Assembly: GCF_905120355.1 (NCBI RefSeq)
Contig: NZ_CAJHOB010000022.1
Location: forward strand, 1 to 33,925
DNA: 33,925 bases
From: Azonexus hydrophilus
GTDB taxonomy: Bacteria > Pseudomonadota > Gammaproteobacteria > Burkholderiales > Rhodocyclaceae
Direction of reading: 5' to 3'
In this document: piece after piece, positions 24,809 through 33,925 of the stretch
How the letters are laid out: every line of letters starts with the position of its first letter
Position numbering within the stretch: position 1 is the stretch's first letter
Program-made: the position numbers and the translations under genes
The notes under the pieces: model-generated
Seen by the model: only the letters and a program-made list of their open reading frames with translations
Database searches by the model: none
What the model was told of the DNA's origin: nothing

Positions 24809-25765
24809 TCACCAGCCGCGCATCAGGGCCAGCCCGTGCGCACCATGCTGCTGGGCAATCGCGCGCCGATCTTCCCGCATGCCGCCCAACGCCAGCACAG
24901 GCAGGGCATTCCCTGCGCATTGCGCGGCAAACCCTGCCCAGCCAAGGACGTCGGCACCGGGATGCGTCGGCGTCGGCAGCACCGGGCCAAGCAAGGCGTA
25001 GTCCAGCTCAAGTTCGCCCGCACGGGCGATTTCAGCGGCGTTGTGACAGGAGGCCCCAACCCAGGCGAACTCCGGGCGCGCCTGACAGCCGGCCAGCGCC
25101 GCTGCCGAGAGGTGCAGGCCATCTGCGGCGCAGTGGCGCGCCAGTTCGGCATCGTCATTGACCACCAGCAATGCGCCATGCGCCCGTGCCAAGGCGCTTG
25201 CCGCCCGGGCAAGCGCTGCACGCTCGGCGGACGGCAGGGTTTTGTCGCGAATCTGGATCAGCACCCTGGCGTGCGCTTGCTGCGCCGTCAGATATTTTTC
25301 CAGTCGTTGCAGCCAGCTCGCCACGCCCTCCGTCTCGGCCATGGAGATCAGCAGGGTCTCGGGTAATTCCAGCGCTTTCAGAATCGGACCGTTGGCCGGC
25401 AGGATAGGTGCCAGTTGCGGTGCGCAACCACGCGCCACCCAGGCAGCGGCACTGTGTTCGAGCGGAGCGCTGACGCCGATTTCACCCTGCCAGGCCGTCA
25501 CCTGCCAGAAATGCAGACGCACCGTGGCGTGCGGATAGGTGAACTGGCGGCGCAGCCAGGGATGACAGGCTGTCACCTCAATCCCCAGCTCTTCCTGCAA
25601 CTCGCGCCGCAAGGCCGCTTCGACCGACTCGCCCGGTTCCACCTTGCCACCGGGAAATTCCCAGTAACCGGCATAAACCTTCCCCGGCGGCCGTTGCGCC
25701 AGCAGGTATTCCCTACCCTCCGCTCGCAGCAGGACAGCTGCTGCCACATCGACAATCTTGCTCAT
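24809..25765 (-). CDS. Nudix hydrolase fused to a ThiE-like domain
   Basis: The protein has 318 residues. The N-terminal MutT-type domain (1-130) has the Nudix box GGKVEPGESVEAALRRELQE continuing into ELGI, so it should hydrolyse oxidised or non-canonical nucleotides such as 8-oxo-dGTP. The C-terminal half (about 145-318) resembles thiamine phosphate synthase (LGPVLPTPTHPGADVLGW, LALGGM), but the strict ThiE catalytic pattern is not evident. This architecture is common in Gamma- and Betaproteobacteria. The start at 25765 overlaps the stop of the DUF815 gene by 4 bp, so the two are coupled. Confidence 0.88.
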   Translation of the reverse strand: MSKIVDVAAAVLLRAEGREYLLAQRPPGKVYAGYWEFPGGKVEPGESVEAALRRELQEELGIEVTACHPWLRRQFTYPHATVRLHFWQVTAWQGEIGVSAPLEHSAAAWVARGCAPQLAPILPANGPILKALELPETLLISMAETEGVASWLQRLEKYLTAQQAHARVLIQIRDKTLPSAERAALARAASALARAHGALLVVNDDAELARHCAADGLHLSAAALAGCQARPEFAWVGASCHNAAEIARAGELELDYALLGPVLPTPTHPGADVLGWAGFAAQCAGNALPVLALGGMREDRRAIAQQHGAHGLALMRGW

Positions 25766-26634
25766 GACTGCCGCCCGGCCAGATCGCGGGCAAACTGCCA
25801 GGCCACCCGGCCGGAACGGGAACCCCGCGCCAGCGCCCAGTTCAGCGCTTCCCGCTCGCTCGCGGCAATCACTGCCGCCGGCACACCCAGCACCGCTGCC
25901 CAGTGGGCGAATACCGCCAGATAATCGTCCTGCGAGAAGGGATAGAAGGAAATCCACAAGCCGAAGCGCTCGGACAACGAAATTTTTTCCTCGATCGCCT
26001 CACCCGGATGAATCTCTTCGCCTACCCGGTGTTGTTCGAGATTTTCCGCCATGTATTCCGGCATCAGATGGCGGCGGTTGGAAGTGGCGTAGATGAGCAC
26101 ATTGTCGGGCGGCGCCGCAACCGAGCCGTCAAGCACTGATTTCAGCGCCTTGTAGGCGGTTTCTCCGGCCTCGAACGACAGGTCGTCGCAGAACAGGATG
26201 AACCGCTCCGGCCGACCCTGCAGCAGCTCAACGATATCCGGCAAATCAATGAGATCGTCCTTATCGACCTCGATCAAACGCAATCCGTCAGCGGCGAATT
26301 CATTCAGCACGGCTTTCACCAGCGAAGATTTGCCGCAGCCGCGGGCGCCGGTCAGCAGGACGTTGTTGGCGCCATGGCCGGCAACGAACTGGCGGGTGTT
26401 GGCAACGATGCGCGCCTTTTGCTCATCCACCGTCTCGATGTCGGCCAGGCGGATCGGATGCGGTTTCGTCACCGGTTGCAGCCAGCCTTGCGTCCCGCGT
26501 TTGCGCCAGCGAAATGCCACCGCTGCGTTCCAGTCCGGCGGCGGCTGCGTGCCGGGCAACAGGTTTTCCAGCCGCGCCAGCACGCGGTCGGCACGGTCAA
26601 ACAGTTCTTCGAGGCGGTCGGGAGCAATCATCAT
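25762..26634 (-). CDS. DUF815 family AAA-type ATPase
   Basis: The protein has 290 residues with Walker A GARGCGKSS at 96-104 and Walker B FILFCDD at 145-151. A sensor-like ATSNRRHLMPEYM follows, then the conserved EKISLSERFGLWISFYPF that marks DUF815. The biochemical role is unknown. Two adjacent ATGs (26634, 26631) are possible; I used the first. It lies directly upstream of the Nudix/ThiE gene, a neighbourhood conserved in betaproteobacteria, and diverges from mltA across 44 bp that includes TATACT at 26641-26646. Confidence 0.87.
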   Translation of the reverse strand: MMIAPDRLEELFDRADRVLARLENLLPGTQPPPDWNAAVAFRWRKRGTQGWLQPVTKPHPIRLADIETVDEQKARIVANTRQFVAGHGANNVLLTGARGCGKSSLVKAVLNEFAADGLRLIEVDKDDLIDLPDIVELLQGRPERFILFCDDLSFEAGETAYKALKSVLDGSVAAPPDNVLIYATSNRRHLMPEYMAENLEQHRVGEEIHPGEAIEEKISLSERFGLWISFYPFSQDDYLAVFAHWAAVLGVPAAVIAASEREALNWALARGSRSGRVAWQFARDLAGRQS

Positions 26635-26678
26635 GACGGGTATACTGCGCTGCAAAACGCCCTACTCTAGCGAAAGCC

Positions 26679-27932
26679 ATGTTCAAACGCCAAACCCTTC
26701 TACTGCCCGGCGCACTCGCCGTTGCGCTGTTGTTGAGTGCCTGCGAGCACTTCCCATCCGTTCTCCCCGCCCCGGAAAGCACGGCACCGACGGCAGCCGC
26801 CACACCTGCCAGCTGCCCCCCCTGCGCTGCCTGCCCGGCGTGTCCGACCGCTGAAAAGCCACAGCCCCCGGCATTCACCCGCCGCTTCACTGCGGCGACT
26901 TGGGAAGACCTCCCCGGTTGGCAGAAAGATGACCACAGTGCAGCTTGGCCGGCCTTTCAACAAAGCTGTCGCGGCCTTGCCAAACGCGCCGGCGCCGAGG
27001 CCTGGCAAGCTGTTTGCAGTCGCGCCGAGGCCGTGGATGGCACATCGGCAAGCGCCGTCCGTGCGTTTTTTGAACGCGAGCTGCGTCCTTACGCCGTGTC
27101 CACCGACGACCCGCAAGCCACCGAAGGCATGGTCACCGGCTACTACGAACCCCTGTTGCTCGGCAGCCGGCAGCAAAGCCAGCGCTTTGCCTTTCCCGTC
27201 CATGCAGTCCCCGACAATCTGCTCACCGTCGAACTCGGCGACCTGTTCCCGGAACTCAAGGGCAAACGGGTACGCGGCCGCGTTGAAGGCAACAAGCTGG
27301 TGCCGTACTGGACGCGCGGCGAAATTCTCGCCCAGGAGCAGCAACTGCCCGCCAAAACGCTGGCCTGGGTCAATGATCCGATCGAACTGTTCTTCCTGCA
27401 GATTCAGGGCTCCGGCCGTATCCGCCTGCCCGACGGCAGCCTGATGCGGGTCAATTACGCCGATCAGAACGGCCACCCGTACCGCTCCATCGGTCGCCTG
27501 CTGGTCGAGCGCGGCGACCTGAAACTGGAAGAAGCGTCGATGCAGGGGATTCAGGCCTGGGCGCGCGCCAACCCGTCGCGTCTCGACGAACTGCTCAACA
27601 GCAACCCCAGCTATGTCTTTTTCCGCGAGATGCCGGCCAGCGATGACGGCCCGATCGGCGCACTGGGCGTGCCCCTGACTGCGGAACGCAGCATCGCCAT
27701 CGACCCGCGCTCGATTCCGCTCGGCGCTCCGGTCTTTCTCGCCACCACCCGCCCCAACTCGTCCCGGCCGCTGCAACGCCTGGTCATGGCACAGGATACT
27801 GGCGGCGCCATCCGCGGTGCCGTGCGCGCTGATTTCTTCTGGGGTTTCGGTAAGGAAGCCGGCGCGCTCGCTGGCCGCATGAAGCAGAACGGGCGCATGT
27901 GGGTGCTGCTGCCGGAAGGGCTTGCCCCCTGA
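26679..27932 (+). CDS. mltA: Membrane-bound lytic murein transglycosylase A
   Basis: This 417-residue outer-membrane lipoprotein cleaves peptidoglycan to 1,6-anhydromuropeptides. The signal and lipobox are at the N-terminus (LLSAC, C22). The catalytic MltA domain spans about 100-320 (MVTGYYEPLLLGSRQQS, FFLQIQGSGRIRL). The double-psi barrel 3D domain follows, with D373 (AQDTGGAIRG) and D385 (ADFFWG), the latter at the place of the E. coli catalytic Asp. The linker between lipobox and enzyme carries four cysteines at regular spacing (C46, C49, C52, C55, in CPPCAACPAC), which is odd for an exported linker. ATG 26679 has a weak AGCGAAAG ahead. Confidence 0.92.
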   Translation: MFKRQTLLLPGALAVALLLSACEHFPSVLPAPESTAPTAAATPASCPPCAACPACPTAEKPQPPAFTRRFTAATWEDLPGWQKDDHSAAWPAFQQSCRGLAKRAGAEAWQAVCSRAEAVDGTSASAVRAFFERELRPYAVSTDDPQATEGMVTGYYEPLLLGSRQQSQRFAFPVHAVPDNLLTVELGDLFPELKGKRVRGRVEGNKLVPYWTRGEILAQEQQLPAKTLAWVNDPIELFFLQIQGSGRIRLPDGSLMRVNYADQNGHPYRSIGRLLVERGDLKLEEASMQGIQAWARANPSRLDELLNSNPSYVFFREMPASDDGPIGALGVPLTAERSIAIDPRSIPLGAPVFLATTRPNSSRPLQRLVMAQDTGGAIRGAVRADFFWGFGKEAGALAGRMKQNGRMWVLLPEGLAP

Positions 27933-28032
27933 AGCAGGCTGAACCGATCCGCAGCGGCGCGGTCTACCCGGGCCGCGTGTTGTACCGCAATACGCTAAAA
28001 TCCACCCTTTGACAGATTCCGGTTGCCTGCCC

Positions 28033-31000
28033 ATGACCGCCCGCCTGCGCGAAATCCCCTACAACTACACCTCCTTTTCTGACCGCGAGATCGTCATCCG
28101 TCTGCTCGGCAGCGAACTGTGGAAAGTGCTCGACGAGTTGCGCGCCGAACGCATTACTGGCCGATCGGCACGCATGCTGTACGAAATCCTCGGCGACATG
28201 TGGGTGGTACAGCGCAACCCTTACCTGGAAGATGATCTGCTGGCCAACCCGGAGCGCCGCGATGCGCTGATCGAGGCACTGCGCCACCGTCTGCGTGAAG
28301 TCGAGAAGCGCCGTATCGAGCGTGAGCAGGAAGATCCGGTGCGCTCGGCTAAGGTGAAGCGCCTGGTGGTTGCAGCGGAAGACGCCATCGTGCGTTTTGC
28401 CGCCCGCTTCACGGAAACCCAGGAGATGCGGCGCAAGGTACTGAAGGCGCTGGGCAAGCATACCCGGCGCGACAACATCGCCTTCGACGGCCTGGCTCGG
28501 GTGTCGCATGTCACCGACGCCACCGACTGGCGCGTCGAATACCCCTTCGTCGTTCTCTACCCGGACACCGAGGAAGAAATCGGCCATCTCGTGCGCGGCT
28601 GCATCGAAGCCGGACTGACCATCATTCCGCGTGGCGGCGGCACCGGCTACACCGGCGGCGCCGTGCCGCTGACGCCCTACTCGGCCGTCATCAATACGGA
28701 AAAACTGATCGATCTGGGGCCGGTAGAGGAAATCGTCCTCCCTGGCCACAGCGAGCCCTACGCCACCATCCGCACCGGCGCCGGCGTGGTCACCGACCGC
28801 GTATCGGAGGCTGCCACGCTGGCTGGCCGCGTCTTTGCCGTGGACCCGACCTCGGCTTCGGCCTCCTGCATCGGCGGCAACATCGCCATGAACGCCGGCG
28901 GCAAGAAGGCCGTGCTGTGGGGTACCGCGCTCGACAACCTGGCCTGGTGGAGAATGGTCGATCCGGACGGCAACTGGCTGGAAGTCGAACGTCTCAACCA
29001 CAACTTCGGCAAGATCCATGAGCAGGAAAAGGTGGAATTCCGCCTGCGCCGTTTTGATCCGAGCGGCCAGAAACTGCTCAATGAAGAAACGCTCACCCTG
29101 CCCGGTGCCGCCTGCCGCAAGATCGGCCTGGGCAAGGATGTCACCGACAAATTCCTCGGCGGCGTGCCGGGCATCCAGAAGGAAGGCACCGACGGCATCA
29201 TCGTCGCTGCCCGCTGGGTACTGCACAAGATGCCGCCGGTCACCCGTACCGTCTGTCTGGAATTCTTCGGCCAGGTGCGGGAAGCCGTGCCGTCCATCGT
29301 CGAGATCACCGACTATTTCAAGCCGGGCGGCGCCGGCCACGCGGCAGGCGTACAACTGGCAGGCCTCGAGCACCTCGACGAGCGCTACGTCAAGGCGGTC
29401 GGCTACGCCACCAAGGCCAAGCGTCACGGCCGACCCAAAATGGTACTGATCGGCGATATCGTTGGCCACGACGAAGCTGCTGTCATGCATGCCGCGTCCG
29501 AAGTCGTGCGCATGACCAACGTGCGCGGATCAGAGGGCTTCATTGCCGTCACCCCGGAAACACGCAAGAAATTCTGGCTCGACCGCTCGCGTACCGCTGC
29601 CATTTCCCGACACACCAACGCCTTCAAGCTCAATGAAGACGTCGTCATTCCGCTGCCACGCATGGGCGACTACTGCGACGGCATCGAGCGCTTCAACATC
29701 GAACTGTCGCTGCAGAACAAACTCAAGCTGTGCGATGCACTCAGCGAATTCTTCTCCGGCGAACTACCCATCAACGTCGGCGATACCAAGCTGGACAAGG
29801 ACACCCTGCTCGGCGACCGGCGCGAGCGGGCACAGGAACACATTGCCAGCGTACGAGCACGCTGGCAGTGGTTGCTCGACAACCTCGACCTACCGCTGGC
29901 CGAAGCGGAAAACCGGTTTGCCGAATTCGGCATCCAGGCCGGCGAACTCAGCAACCGGGCCAGCAACCCCACCCTTTTCCACCGCCTGCAGGATTACTCG
30001 GTGCGGGCCTCCTGGAAAAAGGAACTGAAAGAACCGCTCGACAACATCTTCAACGGCACCATCTACCGTCCGCTCTCCGAACGCATGGCCGCCGTGCAGC
30101 AGGACGTGCTGCGCGGCCGTGTCTTCGTCGCACTGCACATGCATGCCGGCGATGGCAACGTGCACACCAATCTGCCGGTCAATTCCGACGACTACGACAT
30201 GTTGCGCACCGCCAACCAGACGGTGGAGCGCATCATGCATCTGGCACGTTCGCTCGACGGCGTGATTTCCGGCGAACACGGCATTGGCATCACCAAGCTT
30301 GAATTCCTGAGCGAAGACGAAATCGCACCGTTCCGTGCCTACAAACAGAAAGTCGACCCCAACGGTCACTTCAACAAAGGCAAGCTGCTGGCAGAAGGCG
30401 ATTTGCGCAATGCCTACACACCCTCCTTCTCGTTGCTGGGGGCGGAATCGCTGATCATGGAGCAGTCCGAAATCGGCAAGATTTCCGACATGGTCAAGGA
30501 CTGCCTGCGCTGCGGTAAATGCAAGCCGGTCTGCTCGACCCATGTGCCGCGCGCCAATCTGCTCTACAGCCCACGCAACAAGATTCTCGCCACCAGCCTG
30601 CTGATCGAAGCCTTCCTGTACGAGGAACAGACCCGGCGCGGCATCTCACTGCAGCATTTCAGCGAATTCAACGACGTCGCCGATCACTGCACGATCTGTC
30701 ACCGTTGCGTCAAACCCTGCCCGGTGGATATCGACTTCGGCGATGTGTCGGTCGCCATGCGCAACTTCCTCAGAAAGCAGGGCAAGAAACGTTTCAGCCC
30801 AGGCACGGCAGCAGCCATGACCTACCTCAACCTGAAAGACCCGACCACCATCAAACTGATGCGTGGGGTCATGATGGACTTCGGCTTCAAGGCCCAGCGC
30901 CTGGCGCACAAGGCGGCCAAGGCGATGAACCTGATTCAGGACACGCGCCAGCATCCACCGGCCACCGTTGGCGCGCCTTCAGTCAAGACCCAGGTCATCC

Positions 31001-31908
31001 ACTTCCTCAACCGCCCGATGCCCGGCAATCTGCCCAAGCGCACGGCACGCGGCCTGCTCGACATCGAAGACGACAAGGTCATCCCGGTGATCCGCAATCC
31101 GCAGAAAACGACGGAGGAATCGGACGCCGTGTTCTACTTCCCCGGCTGTGGCTCCGAGCGCCTGTTTTCCCAGGTCGGCCTGGCGACCCAGGCCATGCTC
31201 TACGATCTGGGCGTCACCACCGTCCTGCCCCCCGGCTACCTGTGCTGTGGCTACCCGCAGAACGCCGCGGGCAACGCCGAACTCGCCCACAAGATCAGCA
31301 CCGACAATCGCGTGCTCTTTCACCGCGTGGCCACAACGCTCAATTATCTCGACATCAAGACCGTGATCGTTTCCTGCGGCACCTGCCTCGACCAGTTGGA
31401 AACCTACCAGTTCGAAAAGATATTCCCAGGCTGCCGCTTGCTCGACATCCATGAATACCTGCTGGAAAAGGGTGTCAAGCTCGATGCAGTCGATGGTGTT
31501 CGCTACCTCTACCACGAGCCCTGCCACACACCGATCAAGGTGCATGCTTCGGCGACCGTCACCCGCACGCTGCTCGGCCAGAACGTACCGCTCTCGGACC
31601 GTTGCTGCGGCGATTCCGGCTCCTTCGCCTATGCGCGGCCGGATGTCGCGACCCAGGTCAAGTTCCGCAAGCAGCAGGAAATCGAAAAAGGGGTTGCCGA
31701 ACGCCGCAGCGATGGTTTTGCCGGTGACGTCAAGATTCTCACCAGTTGTCCGGCCTGCCTGCAGGGTTTGTCGCGCTACGATGACGATGCCGGCACTCAG
31801 GCCGACTATATTGTGGTCGAGTTGGCCAAATACCTGCTGGGAGAGGGCTGGATGGCCGATTACGTAGGCAAGGCCAATAGCGGCGGCATCGAACGTATCC
31901 TGCTCTGA
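28033..31908 (+). CDS. DUF3683 FAD-linked oxidase / iron-sulfur oxidoreductase fusion
   Basis: This 1291-residue cytoplasmic or membrane-peripheral fusion resembles glycolate/D-lactate dehydrogenase subunits GlcD and GlcF in one chain. In order: an N-terminal DUF3683 helical domain (1-150), the FAD-binding PCMH domain with [14 protein letters not shown] near 205, the FAD-oxidase C-terminal domain (to about 790), and two [4Fe-4S] motifs, [11 protein letters not shown] near 823 and [12 protein letters not shown] near 885. Two CCG domains follow (PGCG near 1036 with YLCCGYP; EPCH near 1162 with RCCGDSG near 1190). A 2-hydroxyacid is the likely electron donor (inference). ATG 28033 was chosen; a TTG at 28009 is in frame. 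TAAAAT at 27996-28001 may be a -10 element. It precedes the HIT gene by 8 bp. Confidence 0.9.
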   Translation: MTARLREIPYNYTSFSDREIVIRLLGSELWKVLDELRAERITGRSARMLYEILGDMWVVQRNPYLEDDLLANPERRDALIEALRHRLREVEKRRIEREQEDPVRSAKVKRLVVAAEDAIVRFAARFTETQEMRRKVLKALGKHTRRDNIAFDGLARVSHVTDATDWRVEYPFVVLYPDTEEEIGHLVRGCIEAGLTIIPRGGGTGYTGGAVPLTPYSAVINTEKLIDLGPVEEIVLPGHSEPYATIRTGAGVVTDRVSEAATLAGRVFAVDPTSASASCIGGNIAMNAGGKKAVLWGTALDNLAWWRMVDPDGNWLEVERLNHNFGKIHEQEKVEFRLRRFDPSGQKLLNEETLTLPGAACRKIGLGKDVTDKFLGGVPGIQKEGTDGIIVAARWVLHKMPPVTRTVCLEFFGQVREAVPSIVEITDYFKPGGAGHAAGVQLAGLEHLDERYVKAVGYATKAKRHGRPKMVLIGDIVGHDEAAVMHAASEVVRMTNVRGSEGFIAVTPETRKKFWLDRSRTAAISRHTNAFKLNEDVVIPLPRMGDYCDGIERFNIELSLQNKLKLCDALSEFFSGELPINVGDTKLDKDTLLGDRRERAQEHIASVRARWQWLLDNLDLPLAEAENRFAEFGIQAGELSNRASNPTLFHRLQDYSVRASWKKELKEPLDNIFNGTIYRPLSERMAAVQQDVLRGRVFVALHMHAGDGNVHTNLPVNSDDYDMLRTANQTVERIMHLARSLDGVISGEHGIGITKLEFLSEDEIAPFRAYKQKVDPNGHFNKGKLLAEGDLRNAYTPSFSLLGAESLIMEQSEIGKISDMVKDCLRCGKCKPVCSTHVPRANLLYSPRNKILATSLLIEAFLYEEQTRRGISLQHFSEFNDVADHCTICHRCVKPCPVDIDFGDVSVAMRNFLRKQGKKRFSPGTAAAMTYLNLKDPTTIKLMRGVMMDFGFKAQRLAHKAAKAMNLIQDTRQHPPATVGAPSVKTQVIHFLNRPMPGNLPKRTARGLLDIEDDKVIPVIRNPQKTTEESDAVFYFPGCGSERLFSQVGLATQAMLYDLGVTTVLPPGYLCCGYPQNAAGNAELAHKISTDNRVLFHRVATTLNYLDIKTVIVSCGTCLDQLETYQFEKIFPGCRLLDIHEYLLEKGVKLDAVDGVRYLYHEPCHTPIKVHASATVTRTLLGQNVPLSDRCCGDSGSFAYARPDVATQVKFRKQQEIEKGVAERRSDGFAGDVKILTSCPACLQGLSRYDDDAGTQADYIVVELAKYLLGEGWMADYVGKANSGGIERILL

Positions 31909-31916
31909 ATCCGCCC

Positions 31917-32354
31917 ATGCTGACACCTGCCGACAGTTGCCCGCTCTGTCAGGAGACTGCCGGAGCCCTCGTGCTCCAGGCCGAGCGCTATCGTATCGTG
32001 CGTGTCATGGACACCGAGCTGCCCGGCTTTTGTCGCGTGATCTGGCAACAGCATGTCGCTGAAATGAGCGACCTGCCGCCAGTTGACCGCCGCGCGCTGA
32101 TGGCTGTGGTATTTGCCGTCGAACTCGCACTGCGAGACTGCTACCAGCCCGACAAAATCAATCTGGCATCTTTCGGGAATGTCGTTCCGCATTTACACTG
32201 GCATATTATCTGCCGCTGGCGCGACGATCCCTGGTTTCCGGAACCGATCTGGGGGCAACGCCAGCGACAGGGGAATGTGTCGTCTGCCACCATCACCGAT
32301 GCAGTTCTGGCAGCGCGCATTGCCCATTATCTGGCCAGTGGAGTACACGCATGA
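31917..32354 (+). CDS. HIT family protein
   Basis: The product has 145 residues with the histidine triad HLHWHIICR (H92, H94, H96), so it is a nucleotide-binding hydrolase or transferase of the HIT superfamily. An N-terminal CPLC pair could bind metal. It starts 8 bp after the DUF3683 gene, and its stop overlaps the next start as ATGA, giving a three-gene transcript. The nucleotide substrate is not predictable. Confidence 0.88.
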   Translation: MLTPADSCPLCQETAGALVLQAERYRIVRVMDTELPGFCRVIWQQHVAEMSDLPPVDRRALMAVVFAVELALRDCYQPDKINLASFGNVVPHLHWHIICRWRDDPWFPEPIWGQRQRQGNVSSATITDAVLAARIAHYLASGVHA

Positions 32355-33862
32355 CCGAGCAAAACATTCTGAATTTTCCTGCACAGATCTCCCTTGAATT
32401 CGGTCTCGATTACCTGTCCCGGGTCAAGCTGACCAACCTCGCCCTAGCTGAACAGCAGCTCGCTGCCTTTCTCGACAGATTGCTCGAGCAGCCGCCAGAG
32501 TCGGGGGTCTTGCTTGAATTGCTCGAGACCCTGCGGGCGCCTCTCTGCTTCATCAATGAAGAGATGGCCCGCCGCTACCACAACAAGATGGTGCCATTGA
32601 GCAGCGAGGAAGATGCTGCCTTTCACTCCGTCACCAGCAGCTGGAGCAAGATGTGCCGCGCCTACGCCCTGTGCGCCAGCCTGGTCCGCCCGGCACCGGA
32701 GGATCCAGTGTTCCTCAAGTTGATGGCCACCATTCTTTACCGTTGCATCTACTACAGCGGCCAGATCCTGGTCGAACACTACCGTGCCCGGCGCGAACAC
32801 CCATCGGGCATCTGGCTGGAATTGCACGGCTATTACGCCAGTGCGGAAGAATGGCACATCGCCTATACGCCACTCACCGATCCACTGGAAAACACGGTGC
32901 ACGCCACGCACTGTGCCGCTGCCTACATTTCTCTTTTGCTGGTCGATATCGCCAGCCCGTACAGTCACAGCGTACGCAATCTCAATCTGCTACGTCGCTG
33001 GGCCTGGATGTGGGCACCGCTGGTGTCGATCAGCCCCCTCAATGACGACAACGAACTGCCTCCCTACATCGTTGAACTGCTGCAGGATCAACCCCTGCAC
33101 CCTAGCGTGACGCTCGAAGGTCCGGCACGCGATGCGCGTCATCTCGATACCCATCGCCTGCACTTGCAGATCCAGCAGTCCATTGGCCAATTGCAACAGC
33201 GGATTTCACCGGACGAACTCGGCCTCGGCGATGAAAACCCCAGCCGCGTCTGCAAACTGCTCGAACAACTCTCCCGCCCCTGGTCGCAGTCGGCTTCGCC
33301 GCGTCGTTTCCGACGTTTTCCCAGCAGTGGAGCGGCGCACCTGTGCACTGGTTTCGAAGCCATCTTCTATCATCTCGAAAACCAGGCTTTCGAGCAGCCG
33401 GACACGGCAAGTGCTTACAGCCGGGCCGATTTCGACACGCTCTACACCTTCCGCGACCAGGTCGACCCAGGCCAGGCACTCACCATTCGCCCACATATCG
33501 AGTTTCCGTACGAAACCTGGGAAGTCATCAACCAATCGGCCACAGGATTCCGGCTGATCCGTCAGGAGGGTGGGCAACGTTTATCCCATGGCCAGCTGGT
33601 TGCCGTGCGTCCCCATGATGGCAACAAGTATCTGCTTGCATTCGCAACCTGGCTGATGCAGGAAGCGTCCGGCAACCTGATTATCGGCCTGTCCATCCTG
33701 CCCGGCCTGCCGCGTGGTGTCCCTTATCGCATTGTCGATCCCCGGGGTGGCAATCTGGAGCGTTTCAACCCGGGCTTTTTATTGCCCCCGAGCCCGCAAG
33801 GCGAGGACGAATCCATCATCCTTTGCGGCGGTCACGCTTTTTCGGACAGTTGGCTAAGCTAA
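32351..33862 (+). CDS. Large protein with a C-terminal PilZ-like signature; 3' end possibly IS-derived
   Basis: This 503-residue protein has no signal or membrane helix. The first 310 residues are mostly helical and match no family I can name. From 318 the chain shows RRFRR (R318 and R322, the RxxxR pattern) and, after a long spacer, WEVINQSATGFRL at 390-402 with N394-S396-G399 (NxSxxG). A beta-rich segment follows (GQLVAVRP, YLLAFATWLMQ). RxxxR plus (D/N)xSxxG is the c-di-GMP-binding signature of PilZ domains, though the spacer here is unusually long. The last residues after ESIIL look unlike a PilZ end and lie 28 bp before a transposase start. It is coupled to the HIT gene by ATGA. Confidence 0.7.
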   Translation: MTEQNILNFPAQISLEFGLDYLSRVKLTNLALAEQQLAAFLDRLLEQPPESGVLLELLETLRAPLCFINEEMARRYHNKMVPLSSEEDAAFHSVTSSWSKMCRAYALCASLVRPAPEDPVFLKLMATILYRCIYYSGQILVEHYRARREHPSGIWLELHGYYASAEEWHIAYTPLTDPLENTVHATHCAAAYISLLLVDIASPYSHSVRNLNLLRRWAWMWAPLVSISPLNDDNELPPYIVELLQDQPLHPSVTLEGPARDARHLDTHRLHLQIQQSIGQLQQRISPDELGLGDENPSRVCKLLEQLSRPWSQSASPRRFRRFPSSGAAHLCTGFEAIFYHLENQAFEQPDTASAYSRADFDTLYTFRDQVDPGQALTIRPHIEFPYETWEVINQSATGFRLIRQEGGQRLSHGQLVAVRPHDGNKYLLAFATWLMQEASGNLIIGLSILPGLPRGVPYRIVDPRGGNLERFNPGFLLPPSPQGEDESIILCGGHAFSDSWLS

Positions 33863-33890
33863 TGCTGACTGGTTGAAAGGGAAGTGAAAG

Positions 33891-33925
33891 ATGGGAACGA
33901 AACGCAAGCAACACAGTGCGGAATT
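33891..33925 (+). mobile_element. Start of an IS3-family transposase orfA (partial, runs off the window)
   Basis: ATG 33891 opens a frame reading MGTKRKQHSAEF up to the edge, the characteristic beginning of IS3-type OrfA helix-turn-helix proteins. AGGGAAG 10-16 nt upstream can serve as a ribosome site. The left inverted repeat of the element must lie upstream, between the last codons of the preceding gene and 33890, but its border cannot be fixed without the right end. Only 12 codons are visible. Confidence 0.7.

Noticed and set aside
26700..28034. Open frame of about 444 codons on the minus strand
   Set aside because: It mirrors mltA and has no family features; mltA is well supported by lipobox and catalytic motifs.
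27964..29490. Open frame of about 508 codons on the minus strand
   Set aside because: It is antisense to the DUF3683 oxidoreductase gene, which has clear FAD and Fe-S motifs. The translation looks like the usual mirror of GC-rich coding DNA.

Overview
The window is a GC-rich, densely coded piece of a bacterial chromosome. Gene content and order point to a betaproteobacterium, probably Rhodocyclales-like. The main indicators are gmk-rpoZ-spoT, the coaE-zapD-yacG-Nudix/ThiE-DUF815 neighbourhood, a CIRCE-controlled rpoH, a rhodanese-nadA unit and a giant DUF3683 FAD/Fe-S oxidoreductase. The order-level placement is inference; the class is fairly safe. I see no rRNA, tRNA or CRISPR.

Layout. (1) 1-3.7 kb: a TRAP transporter of the mannitol/chloroaromatic/2-oxoacid type. 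Small and large permease genes (+) converge on the binding-protein gene (-) across a near-perfect bidirectional terminator. (2) 3.8-5.4 kb: an Old Yellow Enzyme reductase (-) divergent from a YidB-like DUF937 protein (+). (3) 5.5-10.6 kb: the gmk-rpoZ-spoT operon runs into dadA by stop/start overlap and then tatD. (4) 10.6-12.4 kb (-): the heat-shock sigma factor rpoH has a perfect CIRCE operator in its leader. Upstream of it, a GDT1/UPF0016 Mn exporter has a TATAAT promoter, a yybP-ykoY manganese riboswitch and an SD-masking hairpin. (5) 12.4-13.8 kb: about 500 bp of hairpin-rich non-coding DNA, then a beta-helix repeat protein related to bactofilin/polymer-forming proteins. (6) 13.8-18.3 kb: gluQ-RS (+) overlaps tail-to-tail with a rhodanese-nadA-ybhP-clsB operon (-). 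(7) 18.3-22.3 kb (+): a CDF metal transporter, stand-alone TrpB2, a SPOR protein and coaE. (8) 22.4-26.6 kb: zapD, a lipoprotein MsrA-Trx-MsrB fusion (-), yacG, a Nudix-ThiE fusion (-) and a DUF815 ATPase (-). (9) 26.7-33.9 kb (+): mltA, the 1291-residue DUF3683 oxidoreductase, a HIT protein and a 503-residue protein with a hidden PilZ-like signature. The start of an IS3-type orfA sits at the window edge.

Most genes are housekeeping, so the interest is in regulation and domain architecture. Points of note are HrcA control over sigma-32, the Mn riboswitch, the structured leader before the beta-helix gene, the self-contained periplasmic Msr repair lipoprotein without its usual resolving cysteines, substituted synthetase lysines in SpoT, and an IS insertion that may have replaced the end of the PilZ-like gene. 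I found no clear candidate for a wholly new defence or mobile system.
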